From assembly GCA_054601695.1 (NCBI GenBank), contig BAAHQB010000152.1:186001-250000 (forward strand): 64,000 nucleotides of DNA. The letters run 5' to 3'. Numbering within the stretch: the stretch's first letter is position 1; each line of letters opens with the position of its first letter. Shown piece after piece: positions 1 through 64,000 of this stretch. Source of the stretch: Amorphochlora amoebiformis. Its lineage: Eukaryota > Cercozoa > Chlorarachniophyceae. The translations under genes were made by a program, and so were the position numbers. The notes under the pieces were generated by a model. That model ran no database searches. It was given only the letters and a program-made list of their open reading frames with translations, and had not been told where the DNA came from.

Positions 1-33
<33 letters not shown>

Positions 34-208
34 TCATATTGAAATATGTTAATATGCATATTTATATTTTAAAAATTACATGTCATTATTGTTATTGTTA
101 TTACTATTACTATTATTATTATTATTATTATATATATATATATTTATATATACACATATACATATATATATATATATATACATACATACATACACATATA
201 TGGAATAG

Positions 209-26107
<25,899 letters not shown>

Positions 26108-26524
26108 TCATAATGAAATTTAACTAGCATAACAACTAGTGCAGTAGTACCAGCGTCACACATTATAGTACTTAGCCTAAGTTCTAGTCGTCTAGTTATG
26201 TTAGCGTGTACGTATGTACCTAGATGTACAACGTTAGTATAAATTTCTAGAATTTGTTATGCTAGTCAATGATTATGATTAGTTATTCTACGAAATAGCT
26301 AATATATATCTATCTAGCCACACACACACCGTCATGGTTTATTATACTCTAGATACTAGTATATAGTATATCTATATATATATATAGATATCTTCTAGTT
26401 ATCTATCTAGATAGATTGTGCATAAAACATAGGCCTTATGTCAAAAAGGTGAAGTATGTTGTTAATTCGAATTCGAACTCGCGGCAGACAATATGGCTGC
26501 CAATGTCTTGAACGTTAACTAAAG
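26108..26524. other. Convergent intergenic region, LeuRS / FMRP-like
   Basis: 417 bp between the two stop codons. Mixed AT-rich sequence with palindromic TCTAGATA/CTAGTT-type motifs. No further gene seen. Confidence 0.6.
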
Positions 26525-26791
26525 CTACCCTTCTTGCTTGATGGCCTCGCCATTCAATCCACCAGTATTTTCTTTTTCCTTCTTCGTGTTGGCTTGCTGA
26601 ACACTTTCAGTCGCGATATCTGCGGCCTCCGCCTGCGACTTTGTGTTGCCTTCCTTCGGCTTCCCCGCGGCTGATTTAGTTTCCGCGTTCCGCTTCTGGC
26701 AAACAAGAATTGATCACGTAAGATGCGAATGCGAAAAATGTTCAATTTAGAACATACGAAAACATATTTAAGTATATATACTTAAAAAATC

Positions 26792-26888
<97 letters not shown>

Positions 26889-27779
26889 TAATTATGAAAA
26901 TAGATATTACTTACGTTTTATATTTATATATGTATATGCAAACGTCTATTAGATACGTGCACTAATAACCATAAATGCACCTTTCTGTTCTTGTTACGCT
27001 TGCGACCCCTCCTCCTTTTGGACTCTCGATTTCCGGTTTCGTCTTTGGAGGCTTCTTTGGCTTGCTCTCCTTCACCACCAGTCTTGCCATCGTCACCATA
27101 GCTTTTCTGGCGTCTGTTTTTCCGTCGTCCTCTGCTCTTTCCGTCTGGCTTCCCTGCCTCTCCTCCCTTTTCGTCGGTCTCGCCTCTCCTACCTCCTCTC
27201 CTCGCCCTGCCCATTCCCCTCCCTTCGCCTTGGCGAATTCCGTACTCGCTTTCGATCCTATGGAGTTCCTCCTGGACAGTTTTCTTGGAACTGATGAGCT
27301 CGTTGTTCTCCTCTATGTGCTTGAGTTTCACGGAGAGCATCATGCAGGCCGTTTCCACGCTGGAGGGAGTTCCGATGATGTCTAGATCAACAAAGCTCTT
27401 GATATCCGCCGGGAGACTATCAGCCCAGTCTCCAGCGTCCTCTCCCGGGTTGGCAGCGGACCACTCCTCGCTCTTGGATGCGCCTTTGGCCGCATTGTTG
27501 ACAGTTCGACCCCTCTTGACTTCTATGCGCATAACACCTGTATCCCGCCGGATATCCTCCATGTTCTTGAACCTCGCACCTACGAATCGCCCAAAATATT
27601 CCTGTGGTACGGAGTACGTGGACTTGACGACTTCCAGGATCTCCCTGGCCTCGTCTATAGCCTCTTGAGTCTGAGGGATTTTTTTTGAAAGGGGTTAGTT
27701 ATTATGCCTGCCACTGTTAGAAGAGAATGAGATAATGTTTATTTAGATTATATGATATATATATGTTTAGATTATAGGC

Positions 27780-27836
<57 letters not shown>

Positions 27837-27850
27837 ATATATTTATATAT

Positions 27851-27888
<38 letters not shown>

Positions 27889-27963
27889 GGTATTATTTAT
27901 TTCTATACTTCCCATACGTATCACATGAATGGACACATTTAAACTTTTATATACATATAATTA

Positions 27964-28025
<62 letters not shown>

Positions 28026-28073
28026 AATATGTATATATATGTGTATATATATATATATACATAATATTATATA

Positions 28074-28133
<60 letters not shown>

Positions 28134-28254
28134 ACACACACATATATATATATATATATATATGTGTATATACATATATTATATACATACATATGTATGG
28201 TATTAATTTATTTCTATACATCACGTGCGTATCACGTGAATGTTTCACATTTAC

Positions 28255-28353
<99 letters not shown>

Positions 28354-28425
28354 CTGATATATATACTTATGTGAACAGAATGCATACATAACATTCACAC
28401 ACATAAATATTATTATAATATATAT

Positions 28426-28470
<45 letters not shown>

Positions 28471-28474
28471 TTAA

Positions 28475-28513
<39 letters not shown>

Positions 28514-28596
28514 TGCATATATATATATATATATAATATAAATATATATAATATATGTATATATATTATATAAATATAATATATATATATATATAT

Positions 28597-28642
<46 letters not shown>

Positions 28643-28691
28643 ATATATATATATATATATGTATGTGTAATATATGTGTGTATATATGTGT

Positions 28692-28732
<41 letters not shown>

Positions 28733-30176
28733 TACATTTGTATATATCTTTGTATTGAATGCATGTATTAATTTTGTTTTCTTTTTTATATATGCATGTA
28801 TGTACACATCAATACAATATATACATATACATTATATGTATTTTCAATAAAACATATGCAAACATGTGCGCATTAAATACCTCCGCAACGATCATGAGCT
28901 GTTTATCATCGTCGAGAACTCGAATACTTCGTACACCTTCGATTTTTTTGGCCCGCTTTATGTTCTTACCGCCTTTCCCAATAACCATGCCGGCCATTCC
29001 GTTGAGAATTGGAAGCTTGAGAACTTTGCAGCTCCCCAGTCTTTCTCTTTCCTTCTGTGATAAAATTTTATACTTCAGCGTTAGATTGTCAAGAGAGAAG
29101 TATCGAATGTGACATGCAAGAAGGTAATCCAGCTGGATCAAGGAGAAGTTTTGCAAGTAAGACCTCTAGTTTTTCTTCGGCCGCTTTTTTTTCCTTGTTA
29201 AGCTCCATCAGCTCCTTGCGGTGCTTGAAGAGCATCTTGGCCAGCAGCTTCGAGTTCCGAATGGCGGATTTCGAGCCTATACATCTGATGCAAGGATGTT
29301 TTGCCTCGTCCACCGTCACGAACATGGAGAACACGCTCGCGGGTTTGGGCATGTCCTTGAACAATGCGTCATCGAGCCCAGAGGAATCCACGTCCCTCGG
29401 GATCCTGATATCCACTTTCGCGAGGGGAGGGCTCTCGAATGTCTGTATTGTGGAGCGAGGACGAATGAATTCCGCTGTGACGATGTCGTCGTAATTTTCC
29501 CAACCCTCAAAATGAACCATGAAGAGCTGTCGGACATAGAACAGGTAAGGAAAGGGGAACTTCACACATGATATTTACAAGTGTACGTACACGTCTAATG
29601 GGGTACCATGCCATCGTTTGACTCGCTCTTTGCTAATATCCGGGCCTTCCACCAGCCGTTAGGTTCTTCAGGAGCTTGCATTGCAGCGACCTGAGGAAAC
29701 GCTTTGGTGAGCAACTACTTTTTGATCATATCCACGACCGGGCTTGCGCTGCACATAGCTGAGCTACACCCTGTCAATATCCCTATGCACTTGAGCTTAT
29801 GTTTATACTCATGAAACGTACCTCAACGAGATCGTTTGCTTTGGGCTTGAATTCGGCTCCCCCTGGCGGCCCTGGATGCCGCACGTGCTTCGAATCCGCC
29901 CACGTGGCCTCTTGCCAGCTAATTTCCAATTACAATTAGTGAATGCACGAAGTTCTCTCAGAGAATTCGTACTCGTTCTCGTAAGCAACGTGGAGCTGAG
30001 TGCCATTCTCTCTCACGTCCTGGATCGTCGCCTGCGCACAAATGTACTGTTTACAGAGCACGGCAAAGCCATTTTCTTTTTCGCACCGAAGGACATCTAC
30101 TCGCATATACCTTGTAGTAACAGGAGTTCTCTCCACCTTCATTATCAACAACCTCGACATCCCTGAAGTGTGGCAT
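26525..30176 (-). CDS. FMRP/FXR-like RNA-binding protein (Tudor-Tudor-KH0-KH1-KH2-RG tail), complete
   Basis: Eight exons on the minus strand: 30176-30111, 30031-29973, 29918-29822, 29690-29607, 29526-29164, 29054-28881, 27670-26981 and 26695-26525 (TAG stop). All phases match, giving 567 residues. Tudor 1 is residues 1-60 (VEVVDNEGG, then [20 protein letters not shown]). Tudor 2 spans about 75-130 (GWWKARIL, then [20 protein letters not shown]). A KH0-like segment covers about 150-220. KH1 carries the GxxG loop GKGG at 249-252. KH2 carries GARF at 312-315. After KH2 come a Glu-rich helix and an RGG-like basic tail ([15 protein letters not shown]). Order and spacing match the animal FMR1/FXR family, which binds mRNA and polyribosomes to control translation. 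Start chosen: the ATG in aaacATGcc, in frame with Tudor 1. Introns are short except those containing TA repeats near 27.7-28.9 kb and 26.7-26.98 kb. A generic Tudor-KH protein is the main alternative. Confidence 0.85.
27690..28860. repeat. (TA)n intron of the FMRP-like gene
   Basis: The 1.2-kb intron between the KH1 and KH2 exons (28880-27671). TA arrays surround a duplicated 40-bp unit: tggtattatttatttctata plus cccatacgtatcacatgaatg at 27889-27930 and a similar unit at 28198-28240. Confidence 0.8.
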
Positions 30177-30575
30177 GTTTTGCTTCCCCGCCCCAGTTGA
30201 TTTTCGCGAGCTTCCCGAACCAGAAGATGCGGGATAATCTCCAGTGAGTCTCTGGTCATGATAATATGATATCCAGGGGATATACCGGGGATTTATGGGG
30301 GGGGCCCTTCGGGGATTCATCGGGGATTCATCGGGGATTCCACAGGGATTCAACCGGGATTCTATCACTACCCGGGGATTCGCTGCGCGGAAAAGCCAAA
30401 GCACCGCACCCGAGGTGAGCACACAGGGGCTGGAGTAGATATCGGCAGATAGAGATGTTGTTGGGGCACATAATCATCCGCAAAGCTGTTGTACAAAGGA
30501 TTTACTCCAAAATATCCTCATTTGCAACATATTCCCAAAACTAAAATCCCTCCTGTTTCGCAGACTACAAATCTG
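30177..30575. promoter_or_regulatory. Divergent promoter region FMRP-like / SDHD
   Basis: 399 bp between start codons. 30270-30385 contains a tandem array of cggggattcat-like 11-12 bp units (gggattcaaccgggattc). No TATA box is claimed, because AT content makes the motif uninformative. Confidence 0.5.
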
Positions 30576-31231
30576 ATGCTCTCAAGGCTGCAGGTAACGC
30601 GCCGAAACTACTCTCTGGATCGCATACGAGAGCGACTTATATGTTTTATTGACACGTGGGTATTCTCACAGACCGTCGTTCGACGCACTCAGCGGCTCCC
30701 TATGGCTGCGACTGTTCGATATTTCAGCGCAGGTGGATTGAATCTTCAAACTAACTTCGACACTCCTAACCCATGATTATACAGACGGAGATAAAGTCGG
30801 AAACACCGCCGGAGGTCAGGCTGTCAAACGTGCCACCAACAATTTCCTAGGTGAGACGAACATATGCGCCAAAACATGTTGAATGATTTCTGAATTGCGT
30901 TTGAACGGTAGATATGAGCGTCACGGAGATCCACCACAGAGCCAACCTAGCGCTTGCTGTTGCTACACCCATCGCCTTTGCTCTGAGCCCATCTATCATA
31001 AACTATCCTGTTGATCTTGCTCTTGGCGTCTTGATCCCCGTTCACTCCCACATTTGCTTGAACTTGGTCGCTGCGGATTACGTCCCGCCAGGCACAAGTC
31101 GCTCTCTGGCCAAGATTGGAATCTGGATCGTCACCTTTGTAACAGCTTTTGGAATTATGAAGGTCAATTTGTGTGGCCCTGGAGTTACCGAGAGCATTAA
31201 GTGCTTGTGGAGAAAGCCCAAGAAGGAATGA
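30576..31231 (+). CDS. SDHD: Succinate dehydrogenase membrane anchor subunit CybS (complex II)
   Basis: Small membrane subunit of mitochondrial complex II that helps bind heme b and ubiquinone. Exons 30576-30593, 30672-30732, 30785-30850 and 30912-31231 join in phase (0,1,1) to 154 residues ending in TGA. The first three exons give an Arg-rich, acid-poor leader (MLSRLQTVVRRTQ, then RYFSA) typical of a mitochondrial presequence. Exon 4 has three hydrophobic segments, and the signature VHSH (His 93/95, candidate heme ligand) followed by AADY (Asp104-Tyr105) matches the CybS heme/quinone motif. The reading frame is also open upstream to 30489, so an earlier Met is possible. The gene is divergent from the FMRP-like gene, with 399 bp between start codons. 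Its introns are 53-78 nt and free of TA repeats. Confidence 0.87.
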
Positions 31232-31487
31232 GTGCAGTGCAAAGTTTGCCACTTGAGATGCTTGAAATATTGCCATAATCAGTTGATTCCTTCTCTTGAT
31301 AATCCAGATATGCCACGAGTTCATTCATTAATATAGCATACTAATCGTGTAGGTCGATGATCTGGATGGTATTCTAGGTATTGGGCATTACTACTAGTAC
31401 TGCTAGATATCTATAATCTAGATAATAGATAATAATAGTCTAGATAGTACTCGTACTAGTAGTAAGTTCTAGCCTTCGAACGAGCCG

Positions 31488-31529
<42 letters not shown>

Positions 31530-31717
31530 AGATATCCTGTATATCCAGATATTACATCTAGATAAAATATAATATTTTTAGCATAGTCTAGACTGGTGTA
31601 TCATCATGATTATTATCATCTAATACATCTAGCCTATGATATGTAGTATATATATATATATATTATATATGCTATATCTAGTATATACATATACATGTGT
31701 ATATATATATATATATA

Positions 31718-31755
<38 letters not shown>

Positions 31756-31894
31756 TAATATTATTATTAATGATTATTATTATTATTATTTTTATTTTTA
31801 TTATTATCATTATATTATACTATGAAATGTACGTATATATATATATACATGTATATATATATATATATATATATGTATATGTGCATATATAATG

Positions 31895-31925
<31 letters not shown>

Positions 31926-31979
31926 TATGTACATATATATATATATATATATGTATTTTTATGTATTTATATATATATG

Positions 31980-32026
<47 letters not shown>

Positions 32027-32260
32027 TCTACAATATAAAGATTAGTCAGTATAAAATCCAGAGTCAACGTAACAGTCTAAGCTTTCTATTGGCACCTGAA
32101 CTATTTCCTCTGGACATACTTAGTGCCTAGCCTAGTATACGAAGACGATTCTCGTATTTAGAAGGATGAGAAGGATGAAGAGGGATGAGAAGGATGAGAA
32201 GGATGAAGAGGGATGAGAAGGATGAGAAGGATGAGAAGGATGAGAAGGATGAAGTCAAGC
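31232..32260. other. Convergent intergenic region SDHD / eIF2B-epsilon
   Basis: AT-rich with TA arrays, CTAGATA-type motifs and (ATT)n. 32158-32250 is a tandem array of aaggatgagaaggatgaag-type 9-18 bp units just past the eIF2B-epsilon stop. No gene recognised. Confidence 0.6.
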
Positions 32261-55382
<23,122 letters not shown>

Positions 55383-55723
55383 GTCCCTAGTTAGGTGTAC
55401 ACATCGTGATGATTATTAGTGTATATTTCTCCCGTTTAATCGTCTGAATTGTAGGTTTGCAAAAAAAAATTGTGAGATTTGAGCTTGGAAGGGTATTTTC
55501 TCGCTTAAGGATGGATGTCCTTGGGTTTAGTTTGAGAATTTCAAGCTTTAAACGTCTTTTTTTTTTTCGTGCGACTTGTTTTTCTCTTTTACAGCATGTT
55601 CCTTGGTGGGGGGTTTACAGTCGGGAGTTATGTATGTGTGTATTTTTGTACGTGTATTTGGATTTTATTTTGTGTGTATGAATGTATGTGTATTTGTACA
55701 AATTTGTATAAAGCTACATACAC

Positions 55724-55773
<50 letters not shown>

Positions 55774-56554
55774 ACATACATATGTATGTATGTGTGAGTG
55801 TGTGTATAACCATACAATAATGCACATATGACGCATACACATACATTCATTGGTACTCAAGACTAAAAATTCGACCTATGCATAACTAAACATCCTCAAG
55901 CATCTATATAGACTCTCATTCGCGATGAATTAAACCATGCCACATAAAATTTCGTGTCTTTTTACCCCTCACCCCCGCCTCCTTTCTTCGAGTTGTCTTT
56001 CTAAAAATATCACCGTTGTCGGAAAAAAAAAAGTTTAAAATTATGCGCTCATCATCCATCATCAGGGGCGCAATAGGCCAGTTCATCCCCATCGCCGCCC
56101 GACCCCACCTTCTTCCCCTTCGGCATCGTCAGCTGCCGTAGAAATCTCAGAGAATCCTTGGGGATCTCCCAGAGTTTTAGTCCCGGGGATAGTTAATAAT
56201 CCCGTTTTGAATCCCATTGTGTTGGTATCAATTTATGGATATATAGATATTCATATATTTTATATCTTGATATTTCAACACCAATATCATAAATATCAAA
56301 AAGGATATCTGAATGAAGTGAATCCCGGATTCCCAGAAATATCCGCCGTCTGTCGGCGTAATCGGGGAATTAATAACCAGATAGCGTAAAAGCACGATGT
56401 CGAAGGTCCCATGCCAGGAGCCCATTCCCACTGCCTTACTTTCCTCCCAAGCTCTTTTTTTCACCTTTTTGAAATGACAGAAAAAAATCAATCTGGATGT
56501 ACGAAAATTTCGTGAGACCTCCTGCTACTTTAACAGAAAGGTGACGTTAAAGAG
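55383..56554. promoter_or_regulatory. Divergent region between eIF2B-epsilon and eS28 start codons
   Basis: Mostly non-repetitive. 55497-55520 is a decayed copy of the eIF2B-epsilon first-exon start (TTAAGCGAGA). A short TA/CA tract lies at 55720-55800. 56140-56360 has scattered ggggat/aatccc motifs like those at 30.3 kb. A minus-strand frame starting MPKGKK (about 56136) stops after 24 codons. No confident gene. Confidence 0.45.
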
Positions 56555-56767
56555 ATGGAGGTCGTTGACGAGAAGGAGAAGGGCACCCGCGCCCGCGTCA
56601 CCGAGGTCCTCGGCCGCACCGGTTCTCGCGGAGGTGTCACGCAAGTTCGTGTCGAAATCCAGGACAAGAAGGGCCGCACCATCGTCCGCAACGTTAAGGG
56701 CCCCGTCCGAGTAGGCGATAGTTTGATCTTGCTCGAGACGGAGCGAGAAGCGCGGCGCTTGCGTTAA
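56555..56767 (+). CDS. RPS28: 40S ribosomal protein eS28
   Basis: A 70-residue single-exon reading frame for the small-subunit protein located near the mRNA exit region. [26 protein letters not shown] and the C-terminal [12 protein letters not shown] are the highly conserved eS28 blocks. The length is normal for the family (62-70). A possible 5'UTR intron acceptor (ctttaacag) lies just upstream. Base composition is GC-rich compared with surrounding DNA. Divergent from eIF2B-epsilon (1.17 kb between start codons). Confidence 0.97.
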   Translation: MEVVDEKEKGTRARVTEVLGRTGSRGGVTQVRVEIQDKKGRTIVRNVKGPVRVGDSLILLETEREARRLR

Positions 56768-57021
56768 GGCCGTTTCTGTAGCCAAGTGTTGTTTTCTCTT
56801 CCACCACATCTTGTAGAAATTCACTTGTTGGGGTCGCTTTGCTCAGAAGCGCGCTCGGATGGCTTCCATGAGAGACCGGGAATTAGGGATCTCTCGAAGT
56901 GGTCGAACGTCGTAGTTGGAAGCTGTTTGACGCTTCTTTGGTGTGCAAGTTGAACCTGTATCACGAACTCCACAAACTTAACCGCCAGTCGCATAAACGT
57001 CCAGTCATAAACTATAAACAT

Positions 57022-57057
<36 letters not shown>

Positions 57058-57066
57058 TATATATAT

Positions 57067-57121
<55 letters not shown>

Positions 57122-57248
57122 CATTTACATATATAATATATATTATGTGTATGAGCTCATATCTAGCATATATAATATAGACAATTTTATATATATATAT
57201 ATATATATTTACACACACACCACACAGACATAACGTATATTATACATA

Positions 57249-57315
<67 letters not shown>

Positions 57316-57317
57316 GT

Positions 57318-57406
<89 letters not shown>

Positions 57407-57479
57407 TAGTATACACATATATAGATGTGTGTGTGTGTGTGTGTATGTATGTTGTAGTATAATATTACAATTATAATAC

Positions 57480-57511
<32 letters not shown>

Positions 57512-57545
57512 TATATTATAATATTTATGTATACACATATACATG

Positions 57546-57578
<33 letters not shown>

Positions 57579-57869
57579 ATATCATATGATAGTGTATATA
57601 GATGTTACAATAGATAGTACATACACATACACTATATGCTGTATGTACACATACATATATAACACCCTCACGTATCTGCGTGTGTATACAAATATTTATA
57701 CTCAGTGCTCTACAAATTAAAATTATGTTTGAACGAAGAATCCACTAGTATCTACATATCTTTACTACTTGGGCTATGAGTCTATGACCGTAATATATGC
57801 AAGTATTGCGATCGGTACCGGTATAGTATGATTATCATGATCATTGATATCTAGATATATGGCAGCCTA
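56768..57869. other. Convergent intergenic region between eS28 and the SR/RRM gene
   Basis: 56768-57015 is a TA-free island. A minus-strand frame (57072-56821) ends SEQSDPNK-stop after an acceptor-like tatag, and could be a terminal exon or simply the eS28 3'UTR. 57016-57600 is TA repeat with (CA)n patches. 57600-57869 is mixed AT-rich DNA with no recognisable gene. Confidence 0.5.
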
Positions 57870-62794
<4,925 letters not shown>

Positions 62795-62855
62795 CTCCGA
62801 GATGTGCGCGGCGAGGTGAGGTGACAAGTGGAAGGGATCTCTGGAAAGGTCGGGA

Positions 62856-63170
62856 TTGGCGGCAAGGCGGATGGGATTTCTTCTTGGGGGCTCGGAGGGC
62901 AACAGAGGAGGCGAAGAGTCAGCAGCCTGCGGATGTGAAGCAATTCATATGTGTCAGGTGTATGTAAGTCTTCATGATGCAGATTTTCGAGCCAATTTCA
63001 CGGCCGGTATATATATTCTCTCACGTCTGAGAGCATTTCACCGAGAAGTATGCGCTTACGGGTTTAACGCCGAGATGTTACAAGCATGTCGTGACAAAAA
63101 CATAGAGAAGAATAGGGACGATGAGAAAGTCAGAGAGTTTCGAAATAAGGATGAAGGCCCGAACCGATAG
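62856..63170 (+). other. Open reading frame in divergent promoter region (coding status unclear)
   Basis: A 104-codon frame in a TA-free island between two divergent starts. The later part (HDADFRANFTAG to the Arg/Lys/Asp-rich end) has ordinary amino-acid composition, but no family is recognised. It overlaps the expected 5'UTR/promoter of the SR-type gene. Confidence 0.22.
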
Positions 63171-63314
63171 GGCTACAAACAGCCACGCCAACATACGACA
63201 TGCGCCTGGAATCCCACGTGTCTGGGTTCCATTACATTAACTGCGTGATACCTAGCGTGACACAATGCTGAATAACGGCTATTCTGCGCGACATCCCCCT
63301 ATGTAGCACATTTC

Positions 63315-63507
63315 ATGGCGACTCGCCTTTCGACCTTGCTATGGGTCGCGGCGTGCGCTGCAGGCCCGGGAATCAACTTCCGAACTCAGGGTGGGTCTCT
63401 TCCGACCAATCTACTCTCCGAGAGGTTTGGGAGGATGTTTTCCAAAAACTTCCGGGAAAGCTCTCCGATTCGCCGAAAGGCCTTCGCGCGAGCCGGCACG
63501 GCCGACG
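63315..63507 (+). CDS. First exon of a protein with signal-peptide-like leader (3' partial)
   Basis: ATG-initiated exon of 64 codons ending at a strong donor (GACG|gtgagt). Residues about 4-18 are hydrophobic (LSTLLWVAACAAG). They are followed by a Ser/Arg/Phe-rich stretch poor in acidic residues (NFRTQGGSLPTNLL, then RRKAFARAGTAD). The layout suits a secretory signal followed by a transit-peptide-like region, as in nuclear genes for complex plastids, but a mitochondrial or secreted protein is also possible. The mature protein begins beyond the TA-filled intron, so the function is unknown. Confidence 0.45.

Positions 63508-64000
<493 letters not shown>

Noticed and set aside
26975-27668. Plus-strand frames opposite the FMRP-like KH2 exon, and those at 29057-29571
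   Set aside because: Shadows of the minus-strand exons, which carry recognisable Tudor and KH domains and consistent splice phases.
56040-56140. Minus-strand frame starting MPKGKK as an initiation-factor-like N-terminus
   Set aside because: It stops after 24 codons, no convincing continuation exon is found, and it sits in the eS28 upstream region.
57305-57405. Perfect TA palindromes as replication origin or cruciform element
   Set aside because: Every (TA)n tract in the window has this property, so nothing singles out one site.

Overview
This is a nuclear window from an unidentified, intron-rich unicellular eukaryote. The evidence is spliceosomal genes of the usual eukaryotic families, the standard genetic code, interstitial TTAGGG/CCCTAA arrays, and (TA)n tracts that fill most of the window. 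Nearly all long AT-rich reading frames (runs of Tyr-Ile) are translated TA repeat and not genes. The coding sequence sits in small non-repetitive islands. Splicing these islands by hand, using GT..AG borders and requiring reading phase to match across every junction, gives seven genes on alternating strands (+ - + - + - +).

Layout: (1) 209-26107, plus strand: 3' half of a cytosolic leucyl-tRNA synthetase gene in about 30 exons, including the split KMSKS motif and the stop codon. The 5' half lies upstream of the window. (2) 26525-30176, minus strand: a complete 8-exon gene for a 567-residue FMRP-like RNA-binding protein (two Tudor domains, three KH-type domains, Arg/Gly-rich tail). (3) 30576-31231, plus strand: succinate dehydrogenase membrane subunit CybS/SDHD in 4 exons. 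(4) 32261-55382, minus strand: a complete eIF2B-epsilon gene; 35 exons join to exactly 2034 nt (677 codons plus stop), spread over 23 kb. (5) 56555-56767, plus strand: ribosomal protein eS28. (6) 57870-62794, minus strand: a 235-residue SR-type protein with a C-terminal RRM. (7) 63315 to beyond the window end, plus strand: first exon of a protein with a signal-peptide-like leader.

The most unusual feature is the introns. They consist of (TA)n, of telomere-type (CCCTAA)n, of (GA)n/(CT)n, or of minisatellites. The repeats themselves often supply the splice sites (GTATAT donors; TATATAG and CCCTAG acceptors). Beside more than twenty exons there are decayed copies of part of that exon. Copies keeping the exon's 5' end lie in the upstream intron, and copies keeping its 3' end lie in the downstream intron. 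Several minisatellites are long runs of such copies. The compact genes for SDHD, eS28 and (mostly) the FMRP-like protein sit between the two repeat-inflated genes.

Functionally, four of the seven genes serve translation or its control (LeuRS, eIF2B-epsilon, eS28, FMRP-like), one is splicing-related or RNA-binding, and one is respiratory. They form no operon-like unit. No tRNA, rRNA, CRISPR array or autonomous transposon was recognised.
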